Below, one piece after another: positions 9,193 through 18,772 of a DNA stretch of 64,000 bases (the first letter of the stretch is position 1; every line of letters starts with the position of its first letter). The DNA lies in the NCBI RefSeq assembly GCF_000702945.1, contig NZ_JNLE01000003.1:1783501-1847500 (forward strand), in the 5' to 3' direction. The translations under genes and the position numbers were made by a program. Origin of the DNA: Clostridium sp. KNHs205 (lineage in GTDB: Bacteria > Bacillota > Clostridia > Lachnospirales > Lachnospiraceae). The notes beneath the pieces were generated by a model. The model saw only the letters and a program-made list of their open reading frames with translations. It was not told the origin of the DNA and searched no databases.

Positions 9193-10080
9193 TTATTCTT
9201 TATCCCTGGCAGTTGCTTTGACACCTGTAAATACCTGGTGCTGGCGTCTGTAATCTTCCGGTGTAATATGAAATACCTTTTTGTATACCTTGGTAAAATA
9301 ATTTCCATTTGAGAATCCGCATTCTTCCGCAACCTTACTGATTGGCAGCTCACTGTTTATAAGGAGCTGCATGGCATGCTCAAGACGTATTCCCGTAAGG
9401 TACTGAATTAAAGTAACTCCTTTCTCTTTATGGAACTGTCTGCTTAAATGGGATAAGGAGACACCGATTTCTCTGCTCATTTCCTCAAGACTCAGAGGTT
9501 TCGCATACTGTGTCTGCAGCCAATCCATAGCAGCAGATACATGAGAGTTGGTATTTCTGCCAGAGGGCAATTCAATATTTCTAAGTAATGCAGCAAGAAA
9601 ACGGTAGAGCCATTCACTGTCTTCGTAGGGTTCAAGCTTTCTTTTGCATTGCAGAGAATGGAATATATCAAAGAACAGGCGTACTGCAGCGCTTTCCATA
9701 TCCAGAGACATTACCGGTCCAGTTATATCTCTGATTCGTCTGAAGAAGGGTTCAACAGCAGGACCGTAAAAGTGTATAAAGAAATAAGTCCAGTTATCCT
9801 CCCTGGTCTTTGCGGGAGGAAGATAATAACTGCCTTCATCAGGGAAGGAGAGAAGAAAAGCTTTGCCCTTTGTGAGCCGATACTGGTTATCACTTGTTTC
9901 ATAAATGCCGCAGCCTTCTAAGGTATACTGAAACAGATAACCGGGATAATCTCGATTCTTGTTGTTATAGTAATAATTTTCATTCTGCCGCTTTTCCAAT
10001 CCCAGGTCTTGAATACAAAGGGATTCCGTTCCTATATTTCCTATATGGACAAAGCCGTAAAAACCTGTATCAAATTGCAT
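9193..10080 (-). CDS. AraC-family transcriptional regulator
   Basis: This 295-residue regulator has an N-terminal cupin-like sensor half (about residues 15-150, with YLFQYTLEGCGIYE and the LLSFPDEGSYY strand) and a C-terminal pair of AraC helix-turn-helices (about 185-285). The second HTH shows the usual ISKVAEECGFSNGNYFTKVYKK pattern ending in TPEDYRR. Regulators of this layout commonly sense sugars and activate glycoside hydrolase genes. It lies among xylan-degradation genes on both sides but is divergent from the ABC-DUF1854 operon, so its targets remain open. AAAGGATGG precedes the ATG, and a good promoter is seen at 10143-10171. Confidence 0.9.
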   Translation of the reverse strand: MQFDTGFYGFVHIGNIGTESLCIQDLGLEKRQNENYYYNNKNRDYPGYLFQYTLEGCGIYETSDNQYRLTKGKAFLLSFPDEGSYYLPPAKTREDNWTYFFIHFYGPAVEPFFRRIRDITGPVMSLDMESAAVRLFFDIFHSLQCKRKLEPYEDSEWLYRFLAALLRNIELPSGRNTNSHVSAAMDWLQTQYAKPLSLEEMSREIGVSLSHLSRQFHKEKGVTLIQYLTGIRLEHAMQLLINSELPISKVAEECGFSNGNYFTKVYKKVFHITPEDYRRQHQVFTGVKATARDKE

Positions 10081-10142
10081 TGTATATTTTCACCATCCTT
10101 TACCAGCAGGTTATATTTACAATACCACTATACTTTGATATT

Positions 10143-10171
10143 ATAATAGTAGCATTCCAATAAAAAGTCAA
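10143..10171 (-). promoter_or_regulatory. Promoter of the AraC-family gene
   Basis: On the minus strand TTGACT, a 17-bp spacer and TATTAT lie about 60-90 bp upstream of the AraC start codon. Confidence 0.6.
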
Positions 10172-10508
10172 TTCACCGGTAGTTTTGGGATTGAAATTTA
10201 GAAGGAATCTTTTTTACATATTTGTAAATTCATTATTCTGTTCCGGCTCTTACGCTGTAGTGTTTTTAAGCATATCCCAGTCGATATTACAAGGATAAGT
10301 CAAGTTTATGCAATTGTATTAAACTAGTGGTTGAATCAAATTTTTTGATATACTAATAAAAACAAAACATAAGTTCGAGAAAATGCCTGTTATAAAGCAT
10401 TCCTACAAAGAAGGAAGTATAAGTCACAAAATAAAAAAGATGTTTTTTGCAAGGGAATTTAATGAGGAAAATTATAACAATATGTCAATTTTATCACATT
10501 ATAAATCA

Positions 10509-10537
10509 TTGTCAGTGTAAAAGATATGAACTATTAT
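10509..10537 (+). promoter_or_regulatory. Candidate promoter of the ABC-DUF1854-ABC operon
   Basis: TTGTCA at 10509-10514, 17 bp, TATTAT at 10532-10537, about 130 bp before the first ABC gene. The remainder of the 584-bp gap (10081-10664) is AT-rich; I found no ORF with a ribosome site and no strong hairpin in it. Confidence 0.5.
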
Positions 10538-10664
10538 AGTCTAGACCCTAAAACTGGGTAATAAGCTGTGCAAATAAATCATCAAATCAGCTTGAAATTT
10601 ATATTATTTGTATAATAGATACAAAGTGACAGAGCTTTTCTGATGGAAGCAAAGAGGTGATAGC

Positions 10665-13322
10665 GTGGAGAGGATAAAAGAATTTCGGAGGGATATCCTT
10701 AAATGTCTGAAGGAAAACTCGGTTGAGGAAGAAATCCTTGCATATACCCAGACGGATATGACTTTAACAGGGGAATTTGCCAGAGGTTTTGTAATACTTA
10801 CAAAGTCAGAATTAGTCTGTATTCTTACAGAACGGACAGAAAAGGAAATATTTCATTTCAAAGGCTCCGGTTTGAAAAGTGAAAGGTTCTTTCGCAGTGA
10901 GGATAAATATACACTGGAAAAGCTGCCGCTTAAGGATATTGAAAATCTTCAGGTTCTTCGAAATGTCAGCGGAGGGATTCTCTGTACCGGCAATCAGAAG
11001 GAACAGAAAAAGGAAGCATCAAGGAGCGACAAGAGTAAAGCATCAAAGATTACAGAAATAAATGTAGGAATTAACACAGGAAACATAGAAGTAAACACAG
11101 GAAACATAGAAGTAAACACAGGAGACATAGAAGCAAACACAGAAAACATAGAAATAAACGCAGGAAACATAGAAGTAAACACAGGAGACATAGAAGTAAA
11201 CACAGAAAACATAGAAATAAACGCAGAAAACATAGAAATAAACACAGAAAAAGTAGAAAGAAGCACAGAAAACGCAGAAAGAAGCACAGAAAAAAACGCA
11301 GGTGGAAACACGGCACAGAATAAACCTGAAATGAACAGGGAGCTTAAAATTGCTGCCTTTACCAATTTAAGAATGGCTGAGGTAATGCATTTCGTTAAGC
11401 TTTTTTCTGTGTTTAAGGAAAAGGGTGAACTGTCAGAAGAAGACCTGAAGCTGGAGGCGAAGGAAGAGTACTGTCCGAAATGCGGCAGGATGTATCCTGA
11501 CAGTGAGAGGAAAATATGTCCCGGCTGCATGGATAAGCATTCAGTGTTTATCCGTTCCCTTGTGTATTTTAAGCCATATATACTTCCAATGATATTTATG
11601 ATTTTCTGTTATATCATAACCGCCGGACTGAATCTGGTCTGGCCTTATTTAAGCGGAACAATTCTTTATGATAAGGTACTGGCAAGAGACAGCACCTTTC
11701 TTCAGTTTCTTGGGCATCCGGCTATGAAATATACAACCGCACTGATACTGGTAGCCCTTGTCATGCTGCTGACTAAGATTACCTTACAGGCAGTGGGAAT
11801 CCTGCAAGGTGTCCTTACTGCAAAAATCGTACCTCAGGTAGTAAAAGGAATGAAGACCCAGGTATTTGATTCTATGGGAAAGCTGTCGGTGAGTTTTTAT
11901 AACAGCAGACAAACGGGAAGCCTTATGACACGGGTGCTTAGTGATGCGGAAAGGGTAACAGGCTTTTATATCGACGGGCTTCCCTATCTGTTTGTTAATA
12001 TTTTGACTTTGATTGCCACAGCGGTTGTTATGTTCTGTCTGAATTGGAAACTGGCCATAACGGCCTTAATCTTTGTTCCGGTTATCTTTACCATAAGCTT
12101 TCGTCTGCTTCCAAGGCTCTGGCAGTTCTACGGGAAACGGCACCGGGCGGAAAGAAGTATGAATGCCTGTCTGAACGATAATCTTACCGGTGCAAGGGTG
12201 GTTAAGGCCTTTGGGCAACAGCAAAGTGAAATTACAAGGTTTGAGAAGAGTAACGGGAAAGTCCGCAATGCGGAATTGTCCCTGGTCGGGTTTGATAATA
12301 AGTTCTTTGCATTATATTGTACTTTTGAAAATATTGCATCCCTGCTGGTATGGGGGCTTGGTTCCTATCTGCTGATTAAGGAACCCAATCTGCATTTTGG
12401 TCTGCTGGTAACCTTTGCAGGTTATGTTCAGCAGTTAAATGGACCTCTGGATTTTATGTCCTATGCATTCCGGTGGTTTACGGAAAGTATGAACAGTGCC
12501 CAGCGTATGTTTGAGATTATCGATGCGGTGCCTGATATTACGGAAAAGGCAGACCCGGTAGCACTTGTTGATACCAAGGGGGATATCGAACTCAGGAATG
12601 TGACTTTTGGTTATGAACCCAATAAGCCTGTTCTCAAAAACATAAATCTAAAAATAGAATCAGGTAAGATGCTGGGAATTGTAGGCAGGTCCGGTGCAGG
12701 CAAATCCACACTGGTAAATCTTATCTCGAGGCTGTATGACCCTATAGAAGGGGAAATCTTTCTGGATGGCATTAATATAAAGGATATAGCTTTTAAGGAT
12801 CTCAGACAGAATGTAGCCATGGTATCACAGGAAACTTACATCTTTATGGGCAGTGTGGCTGAAAATATCGCTTACGGAAATGCTTCCGCTTCCGTAGAAG
12901 ACATCATTAATGCGGCAGTACTGGCAAGTGCCCATGACTTTATCTGCAAGATGCCGGACGGCTATGATACCATTATCGGCTCTTCGGGAAGAGAGCTTTC
13001 AGGCGGGGAAAGACAGAGAATTTCCATAGCAAGAGCGATACTTACCAATCCCAAGATACTAATTCTGGATGAAGCAACCGCCTCTGTGGATACGGAAACG
13101 GAGAAAGCCATCCAGGCGTCTATTCAATATCTTGTATTGGGCAGAACCACAATATCCATAGCGCATAGGCTTTCGACTTTAAGGGATGCAGACCATCTGG
13201 TGGTTATTGATAACGGAGAGGTAACGGAAGAAGGTACTCATACAGAACTTGTTGCGAAAAAGGGTACCTATTATAAATTAAAGGAGCTGCAGACCAAAGC
13301 TCTGGCTTTAAAGGGAGTATAG
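10665..13322 (+). CDS. ABC half-transporter with N-terminal PH-like domain, heptad-repeat insertion and zinc ribbon
   Basis: This 885-residue type I exporter subunit starts at GTG after AGAGGTGAT. In order: a PH-like domain (about 1-125), a low-complexity insertion of heptads (137-210), the rest of the PH-like domain (about 225-262), a zinc ribbon (C270, C273, C285, C288), six transmembrane helices (about 300-610) and an ABC ATPase with Walker A GRSGAGKST at about 674, signature LSGGERQRIS and Walker B ILILDEA. It resembles the 733-residue protein encoded two genes downstream, with which it probably forms a heterodimer. The DUF1854 gene between them is a recurrent partner of such transporters. 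The substrate is unknown; the cytosolic N-terminal module suggests handling of a large or protein-bound substrate. Confidence 0.88.
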   Translation: MERIKEFRRDILKCLKENSVEEEILAYTQTDMTLTGEFARGFVILTKSELVCILTERTEKEIFHFKGSGLKSERFFRSEDKYTLEKLPLKDIENLQVLRNVSGGILCTGNQKEQKKEASRSDKSKASKITEINVGINTGNIEVNTGNIEVNTGDIEANTENIEINAGNIEVNTGDIEVNTENIEINAENIEINTEKVERSTENAERSTEKNAGGNTAQNKPEMNRELKIAAFTNLRMAEVMHFVKLFSVFKEKGELSEEDLKLEAKEEYCPKCGRMYPDSERKICPGCMDKHSVFIRSLVYFKPYILPMIFMIFCYIITAGLNLVWPYLSGTILYDKVLARDSTFLQFLGHPAMKYTTALILVALVMLLTKITLQAVGILQGVLTAKIVPQVVKGMKTQVFDSMGKLSVSFYNSRQTGSLMTRVLSDAERVTGFYIDGLPYLFVNILTLIATAVVMFCLNWKLAITALIFVPVIFTISFRLLPRLWQFYGKRHRAERSMNACLNDNLTGARVVKAFGQQQSEITRFEKSNGKVRNAELSLVGFDNKFFALYCTFENIASLLVWGLGSYLLIKEPNLHFGLLVTFAGYVQQLNGPLDFMSYAFRWFTESMNSAQRMFEIIDAVPDITEKADPVALVDTKGDIELRNVTFGYEPNKPVLKNINLKIESGKMLGIVGRSGAGKSTLVNLISRLYDPIEGEIFLDGINIKDIAFKDLRQNVAMVSQETYIFMGSVAENIAYGNASASVEDIINAAVLASAHDFICKMPDGYDTIIGSSGRELSGGERQRISIARAILTNPKILILDEATASVDTETEKAIQASIQYLVLGRTTISIAHRLSTLRDADHLVVIDNGEVTEEGTHTELVAKKGTYYKLKELQTKALALKGV
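11073..11293 (+). repeat. In-frame 21-bp minisatellite inside the first ABC gene
   Basis: About ten and a half copies of a 21-bp unit of the type AACACAGGAAACATAGAAG plus two bases encode heptads such as NTGNIEV, NTGDIEV and NTENIEI, decaying to STENAER at the 3' end. The unit is a multiple of three, so the frame is kept. The sense strand is strongly purine-rich. Confidence 0.95.
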
Positions 13323-13364
13323 AAATTAATTCAGGCAGAGGTAAGAGGCAGGAGGTAATTTTTT

Positions 13365-13943
13365 GTGAAGGAACAGAATGAAAACATAAATAACGATATA
13401 TCGGATGAATTTGATCTGGAGGTTATGGAGAAGGAAGCAGAAGCTATGATGAAGCTGCGCTTTATCACGGAGGAGAATGCAGAATTTGCACCGACAGAGG
13501 GAGGCTTTGTTTCTTTAAGGATGGGAGAAGAATTTTATCATAGAATACAGGTATACTATACCTTTCCATTAACACATAACACCAGCTACATTTCTATCAG
13601 AGAACCCGATGAAAAGGCAAAGGAAATCGGTATTATAAAGGATTTGAGTAAAGATGTGTCCCAGCGGACCAGAGAGCTGCTTATGAGTCAGCTGCGTCTG
13701 CGGTATTTTACTCCCTTGATAGAGAAAATCAACAATATCAGGGATGAATACGGCTTTGCATATTTTGATGTTGTTACCAATCAGGGACATTGCCGCTTTA
13801 CCATACATATGGGAGGTGGTTCTGTAGTTCATCTGACGGATACCAGATTGATAATAACGGATCTCGACGGTAACCGTTTCGAAATACCGGATACAGGAAG
13901 ACTGTCTGCGAAGGAGTTAAAGAAACTGGATCTGTTTTTATAA
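13365..13943 (+). CDS. DUF1854-family protein of ABC transporter operon
   Basis: This 192-residue soluble protein has no signal peptide or membrane segment. Its GTG start lies 9 bases after GGAGG. The C-terminal half (about 75-190) shows the DUF1854 pattern: paired charged strands, a conserved GRFTIHMGGGSVVHL-like segment (here CRFTIHMGGGSVVHL), and a terminal NRFEIPD followed by LKKLDLFL. DUF1854 proteins are repeatedly encoded with pairs of ABC exporters, and in some proteobacteria with cyanophycin genes, but a biochemical role has not been established to my knowledge. The gene sits 42 bp after one ABC gene and 25 bp before the other, so all three are one transcript and probably one complex. 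Confidence 0.8.
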   Translation: MKEQNENINNDISDEFDLEVMEKEAEAMMKLRFITEENAEFAPTEGGFVSLRMGEEFYHRIQVYYTFPLTHNTSYISIREPDEKAKEIGIIKDLSKDVSQRTRELLMSQLRLRYFTPLIEKINNIRDEYGFAYFDVVTNQGHCRFTIHMGGGSVVHLTDTRLIITDLDGNRFEIPDTGRLSAKELKKLDLFL

Positions 13944-13968
13944 GGCAGGCAGAAATGAGGTAAAACTT

Positions 13969-16170
13969 ATGGAGTTAAATTTTCGGTTAGCCGGGAAAGT
14001 AAAGGATGTTTTACAACTAAAGACCGGTGAAGATATTAAATATAGTGTACCCTATGACATTGATGAGGAGGGAAGACTGACAGAGGACGGGTATATCATT
14101 GTAACAAATCTGAGACTTTTCGTTACCAAAGGAACAGAGATAACCTACCAGAATAAGCTTTCAGCTCTTGAGAAAATCAAATGTGAGCCTATGGTAAACA
14201 ACGGACTGCTGATAGTCAAGGAATATGCACAGGATTATGAGAAATATCTTGCCCGCTTTACCATGCATCATATGGTCAGAATATCCCTGGCAGCTAAAGG
14301 AATTGAGCGGTTACTGGAGCATAATGAGAAAGAAATAAGAAGTAATGAAAGGGAGAAAACCTGTCTGAAGTGCGGAAGAGCCTTACCCGGTACCAGAATA
14401 TGCCCTAACTGTGACGGTAAACAGGTTACGGCAGGAAAGTTCTGGGGATTGATTAAGTATTACAAGCTCCAGCTGGCTTTCATGGCATTGGTTGCAATCC
14501 TGTCTTCTGCCTTGAGCTTATACATACCGCAATTTCAGAAACCTTTCATTGATAATATATTGGTTACCAAAAATGGAACCTCGAAAGATATCCTATCCTT
14601 CTTTTCAATCATGCTTTTCTTTACAGTGGTTCAGATATTGGTTCAGGTCGTAAAGAACTGGTGGTTTGTATATCTGGGGGCCAGAATCAGTATGGATATC
14701 AGGGCAAGAATGTATGAGAAGATACAGGAGCTGACCCTTTCCTTTATTCTGGATAAAAGACCAGGAGAATTAATGAACCGGGTAGCACAGGATACCAGAA
14801 AGATACAGCGCTTTATGCAGGAGTGCTTTGGCCATATGTTTTCCTGTCTGATAACCATGACGGGAGCCATTGGCATCATGTTGGCACTGGACGTGAAGAT
14901 GACTTTTGTTTCGGTTGTCTTTCTGCCCCTTGTCTGTTTTATATCAGGAGCTTTTCGAAAGAATATACACAGAAGATTCCACCTCCAGTGGGTGAAGAGT
15001 GATAAACTTAATAGCTCCCTTCAGGATGTAATATCCGGAATCCGCGTGGTGAAATCCTTCGGAAAGGAAAAGGAGGAATCTGAGAAATTTAATCATCTGA
15101 CAGAGGAATATGCAGCAGTTCAGAGCAGAAATGAAGTGTTTTGGGCGAGCCTTTACCCGGTACTGACATTTATTATGAGCATGGGAATTTATTTTGTGCT
15201 GTATTTTGGAGGGATAAAGGTATTAGAGGGTAACATGACAGTGGGAACCCTGATGCAGTTTAATGCCTATGCCTGGATACTATACGGTCCCTTAGGCTGG
15301 ATGACCCATCTTCCAAGAATGATTACGGAAATGGTTACCAGTCTTGAACGAATTTATGATGTACTGGATGAAGAACCGCTGATTCTTAACAAAGCAGATG
15401 CAGTTCAGCATAGTATATCCGGTGAGATAGAATTTAAAAATGTCAGCTTTGGCTATAAATCCTATGAACCGGTACTTAAAAATATAGACCTCCGTATTAA
15501 GAAAGGAGAATATATTGGCCTGGTAGGTGCCTCTGGCACTGGTAAGTCCACTTTGATAAACCTGATTATGCACCTTTATGAAGCGGATGACGGAGATATC
15601 CTGATAGACGGCCGTAACATCAAGGAATTAGATCTGGAGCATTACCATTCCCAGCTTGGAGTTGTTCTGCAGGAGACCTTTCTCTTCTCAGGCTCTATTC
15701 TGAATAATATACGCTTTGCCAAGCCGGAGGCATCCATGGAAGAGATCATACAAGCGGCCAAGGCTGCCAATGCCCATGATTTTATCTGCAAGACACCTGA
15801 CGGCTATAATACCTATGTAGGGGAACATGGATACAACCTGTCCGGCGGTGAACGGCAGAGGATTGCAATTGCAAGAGCAATCTTAAACAATCCGGGTATC
15901 CTGATACTGGATGAAGCAACCTCCAGCCTTGATACGGAAAGCGAATACCTGATACAGAAAGCCTTGGAAAATCTGTCAGCAGGACGAACAACCCTGGCAA
16001 TCGCCCATCGTCTGTCAACCCTGAGAAGGGCGGACAGACTGATAGTCATAGACGGACACCATATAGCAGAGACAGGAAGTCATAATGAATTAATGGAAAG
16101 ACGAGGGATTTATTACAACCTGGTAACAGCGCAGCTGCAAATGCAGAGGCTTAAGGAGCAAAAAGCATAG
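13969..16170 (+). CDS. Second ABC half-transporter with N-terminal PH-like domain and zinc ribbon
   Basis: This 733-residue partner has the same order as the first ABC protein without the repeat insertion: PH-like domain (about 1-125, with EDGYIIVTNLRLFV), zinc ribbon (C132, C135, C145, C148), six transmembrane helices (about 160-450) and an ATPase with Walker A GASGTGKST, signature LSGGERQRIA and Walker B ILILDEATSSLD. Both ATPase sites of the presumed heterodimer appear intact. It begins with ATG after a GAGG site and ends the operon, as a terminator follows 14 bp later. The clear similarity of the two N-terminal modules indicates descent from one duplicated gene. Confidence 0.9.
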   Translation: MELNFRLAGKVKDVLQLKTGEDIKYSVPYDIDEEGRLTEDGYIIVTNLRLFVTKGTEITYQNKLSALEKIKCEPMVNNGLLIVKEYAQDYEKYLARFTMHHMVRISLAAKGIERLLEHNEKEIRSNEREKTCLKCGRALPGTRICPNCDGKQVTAGKFWGLIKYYKLQLAFMALVAILSSALSLYIPQFQKPFIDNILVTKNGTSKDILSFFSIMLFFTVVQILVQVVKNWWFVYLGARISMDIRARMYEKIQELTLSFILDKRPGELMNRVAQDTRKIQRFMQECFGHMFSCLITMTGAIGIMLALDVKMTFVSVVFLPLVCFISGAFRKNIHRRFHLQWVKSDKLNSSLQDVISGIRVVKSFGKEKEESEKFNHLTEEYAAVQSRNEVFWASLYPVLTFIMSMGIYFVLYFGGIKVLEGNMTVGTLMQFNAYAWILYGPLGWMTHLPRMITEMVTSLERIYDVLDEEPLILNKADAVQHSISGEIEFKNVSFGYKSYEPVLKNIDLRIKKGEYIGLVGASGTGKSTLINLIMHLYEADDGDILIDGRNIKELDLEHYHSQLGVVLQETFLFSGSILNNIRFAKPEASMEEIIQAAKAANAHDFICKTPDGYNTYVGEHGYNLSGGERQRIAIARAILNNPGILILDEATSSLDTESEYLIQKALENLSAGRTTLAIAHRLSTLRRADRLIVIDGHHIAETGSHNELMERRGIYYNLVTAQLQMQRLKEQKA

Positions 16171-16183
16171 AATTGACATACTT

Positions 16184-16220
16184 AAACCGCAGAAGACATA
16201 GTGTTTCTGCGGTTTTTCTT
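16184..16220 (+). terminator. Terminator of the ABC-DUF1854 operon
   Basis: An 11-bp stem based on AACCGCAGAA / TTCTGCGGTT is followed by TTTCTT. Confidence 0.85.
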
Positions 16221-16444
16221 ACCCTTTGACATAAGAAGCCTATAAATAAATTGCTGCTTAAAACAAAAGGTAATAATTATAACTCTTCTGACTTTTGAAA
16301 TGCATTTAACAATTAAAATAACGCAATAAATGCTTGGTATTTCGCAATATATAATAAGCGGGAATGCATACAGATAATTATAATTGTACTATACCATAGG
16401 GTATCCATGCATCAAAGAAATCATAATTGAATAAAGAATCTTAA

Positions 16445-16509
16445 GGTGTGTCTGAATGGTGCTTGTACTGTACTCAGTGACTGAGAGGTACATTTCATTC
16501 AGATATACC
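16445..16509 (+). promoter_or_regulatory. Leader hairpin upstream of GH3
   Basis: GGTGTGTCTGAATG (16445-16458) pairs with CATTCAGATATACC (16496-16509) over 14 positions if two G-U pairs are allowed, and a smaller GTAC/CTCA...TGAG/GTAC structure lies inside. The RNA-type pairing suggests a 5' leader structure ending about 30 bases before the GH3 start. The rest of the 368-bp gap from 16171 contains the operon terminator and AT-rich sequence without a gene. Confidence 0.5.
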
Positions 16510-16538
16510 CTTGCATCATGTGCGGAAACGGAGGAAGT

Positions 16539-18692
16539 ATGAAAGTAAGTAAGAACAGAGAAAAAACAGAAGAATATAGAAAAAGGGCAAAAGAACTTGT
16601 AAGCAGGATGACCTTGGAGGAGAAGGTATTTCAAATGCTGCATTCTGCTCCTGCCATTGAAAGACTTAATGTAAAGGCTTACAACTGGTGGAATGAAGGG
16701 CTCCACGGTGTTGCAAGAGCCGGTGTAGCAACAGTTTTTCCCCAGGCAATCGGCCTTGCAGCAACCTTTGATGAAGAGCTGCTTGAAGAGATAGCGGATG
16801 CTGTATCCACGGAAGCCAGAGGGAAATTTGCCATGCAGCAGGAGTTTCAGGATACGGATATTTATAAAGGACTGACTTTTTGGTCACCGAATGTTAATAT
16901 ATTCCGTGATCCCAGATGGGGCAGAGGTCATGAGACTTTTGGAGAAGACCCCTATCTTACCTCAAGACTTGGCGTTCGATTTATAAACGGACTTCAGGGG
17001 GAGGATGAAAATTTCCTAAAGACTGCTGCCTGTGCCAAACATTTTGCGGTACATTCAGGTCCTGAGTCTTTAAGACATGAATTTAATGCAACAGTTTCTG
17101 AGAAGGATATGTACGAGACCTACCTGCCTGCTTTTGAAGCCTGCGTGAAGGAAGCAGGAGTGGAAGCGGTTATGGGGGCTTATAACCGGACCAATGGAGA
17201 ACCCTGCTGCGGCAGTGAATATTTGTTAAAGAAAATATTAAGAGAGAAATGGGGCTTTGAAGGCCATGTGGTCTCTGACTGCTGGGCAATCAAAGATTTC
17301 CATGAGAATCATAGAGTCACTTCCGGACCGGTAGAATCTGTAGCACTGGCCGTAAGACAGGGGTGTGATTTAAATTGCGGTAATATGTTCGTACACCTGC
17401 TTCAGGCAGTGGAGAAAGGGCTGGTAAGTGAGGAGGAGATCGATCAGGCGGTTACCAGACTGTTTACTACCAGAATAAAACTGGGATTATTTGAAGAAAA
17501 GGATAAAATGCCCTATGCGGATATTACCTATCAACAGGTGGACTCTGCAGAGATGAAGGCGCTCAATGAGAAGGCAGCGAAGGAATGTCTTGTTCTGCTT
17601 AAGAACGAGAATCATATACTTCCCCTTAAGAAGGCTGATATCAAATCCATCGGTGTCATTGGACCCAATGCAGACAGCCGCAAAGCACTGGTAGGAAATT
17701 ATGAAGGAACTGCCTCCAGATATATTACAGTATTGGAGGGCTTGCAGGATTATCTGAAAGATGAGGTAAGAGTATACTATTCAGAGGGCTGCCATCTTTA
17801 TGAGGACAGAAAGAGTAAGCTTGGAATGGCGAATGACAGACTTGCGGAGGTTAAGGGCGTATGCAGGGAAAGTGATGTGGTGATTGCCTGCCTTGGACTT
17901 GATGCGGATCTGGAGGGAGAAGAAGGCGATACCGGAAATCAGTTTGCCAGCGGTGATAAGCCTGATTTGAATCTTCCGGGATTACAGCAGGAAATTCTTG
18001 AAACCATCTACAATAGCGGTAAACCGGTAATTCTTGTCCTGCTAAGTGGAAGTGCCCTGGCTGTAACCTGGGCAGATGAACATGCTGCTGCGGTTCTTCA
18101 AGGCTGGTATCCTGGTGCCAGGGGAGGAAAAGCAATAGCAGAAGCAATTTTTGGTGAGTATTCACCGGAAGGAAAGCTCCCTGTTACCTTCTACAAAACT
18201 TCAGAGGAACTTCCGGAATTTACGGATTATGCAATGAATAACCGGACCTATAGATATATGAAGCAGGAGGCCTTATATCCCTTTGGCTACGGACTCTCCT
18301 ACACGAAGTTCTCTATTGATGCTGTGGTGACAGATACCTTAAACATTACAGATAAAGGTGTAAAAGTATCTGTGAACATAACCAATACGGGAGAGTACTA
18401 TGGCGGTGAAACAGTACAGCTATACATAAAGGCAGAGAGAGCAGATACCCCGAATCCCCAGTTGAAAGCCTTTCAGAAGGTACATCTAAACTCCGGTGAA
18501 AAAGCAGAGCTGCAGTTTGAATTAGCTGCCGAAGCTTTTGCATTATATGATGAGAAGGGAGTTAAGCGGCTGGAACCCGGAAAGTATACAGTTTACATAG
18601 GGACCTCTCAGCCGGATACACGAAGCATCGCTTTGACCGGAACAAGTCCTAAAGCTGTAAGCCTGGAAGCAGTGAAGGAAATAATCTGGTAA
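16539..18692 (+). CDS. Cytoplasmic GH3 beta-xylosidase/beta-glucosidase
   Basis: This 717-residue enzyme lacks a signal peptide. It has the GH3 N-terminal barrel (about 15-300) with KHFAVHSGPE and VVSDCWAI, the latter giving nucleophile D247, the C-terminal alpha/beta sandwich domain (about 350-580) and a fibronectin III-like tail (about 600-690). The EGLHG and FSPNVN-like (here WSPNVNIFRDPRWGRG) motifs are typical of the beta-xylosidase-like branch. Start: the ATG at 16539 has GGAGG upstream, whereas the earlier in-frame ATG at 16518 does not. It is the first gene of a three-gene run with GH67 and an acetylesterase, consistent with removing xylose units from imported xylo-oligosaccharides. 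Beta-glucosidase activity cannot be excluded. Confidence 0.9.
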   Translation: MKVSKNREKTEEYRKRAKELVSRMTLEEKVFQMLHSAPAIERLNVKAYNWWNEGLHGVARAGVATVFPQAIGLAATFDEELLEEIADAVSTEARGKFAMQQEFQDTDIYKGLTFWSPNVNIFRDPRWGRGHETFGEDPYLTSRLGVRFINGLQGEDENFLKTAACAKHFAVHSGPESLRHEFNATVSEKDMYETYLPAFEACVKEAGVEAVMGAYNRTNGEPCCGSEYLLKKILREKWGFEGHVVSDCWAIKDFHENHRVTSGPVESVALAVRQGCDLNCGNMFVHLLQAVEKGLVSEEEIDQAVTRLFTTRIKLGLFEEKDKMPYADITYQQVDSAEMKALNEKAAKECLVLLKNENHILPLKKADIKSIGVIGPNADSRKALVGNYEGTASRYITVLEGLQDYLKDEVRVYYSEGCHLYEDRKSKLGMANDRLAEVKGVCRESDVVIACLGLDADLEGEEGDTGNQFASGDKPDLNLPGLQQEILETIYNSGKPVILVLLSGSALAVTWADEHAAAVLQGWYPGARGGKAIAEAIFGEYSPEGKLPVTFYKTSEELPEFTDYAMNNRTYRYMKQEALYPFGYGLSYTKFSIDAVVTDTLNITDKGVKVSVNITNTGEYYGGETVQLYIKAERADTPNPQLKAFQKVHLNSGEKAELQFELAAEAFALYDEKGVKRLEPGKYTVYIGTSQPDTRSIALTGTSPKAVSLEAVKEIIW

Positions 18693-18772
18693 GAGCAGCC
18701 TGTCAGTCAGTTTTCAGAGAAAAATTAAGAAGCAGGGAAGAAACCAAGTTGGTAAAGGGAAGGAGCATTACA

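Noticed and set aside
10994..11530. Minus-strand ORFs across the ABC heptad array with hydrophobic or Ser/Phe-rich repeats
   Set aside because: They are the antisense reading of the 21-bp array inside a clearly coding plus-strand gene and have no ribosome site.
10665..16170. Cyanophycin export system, by analogy to DUF1854 neighbours in proteobacteria
   Set aside because: No cyanophycin synthetase or cyanophycinase gene is in the window, so only the family link is kept.
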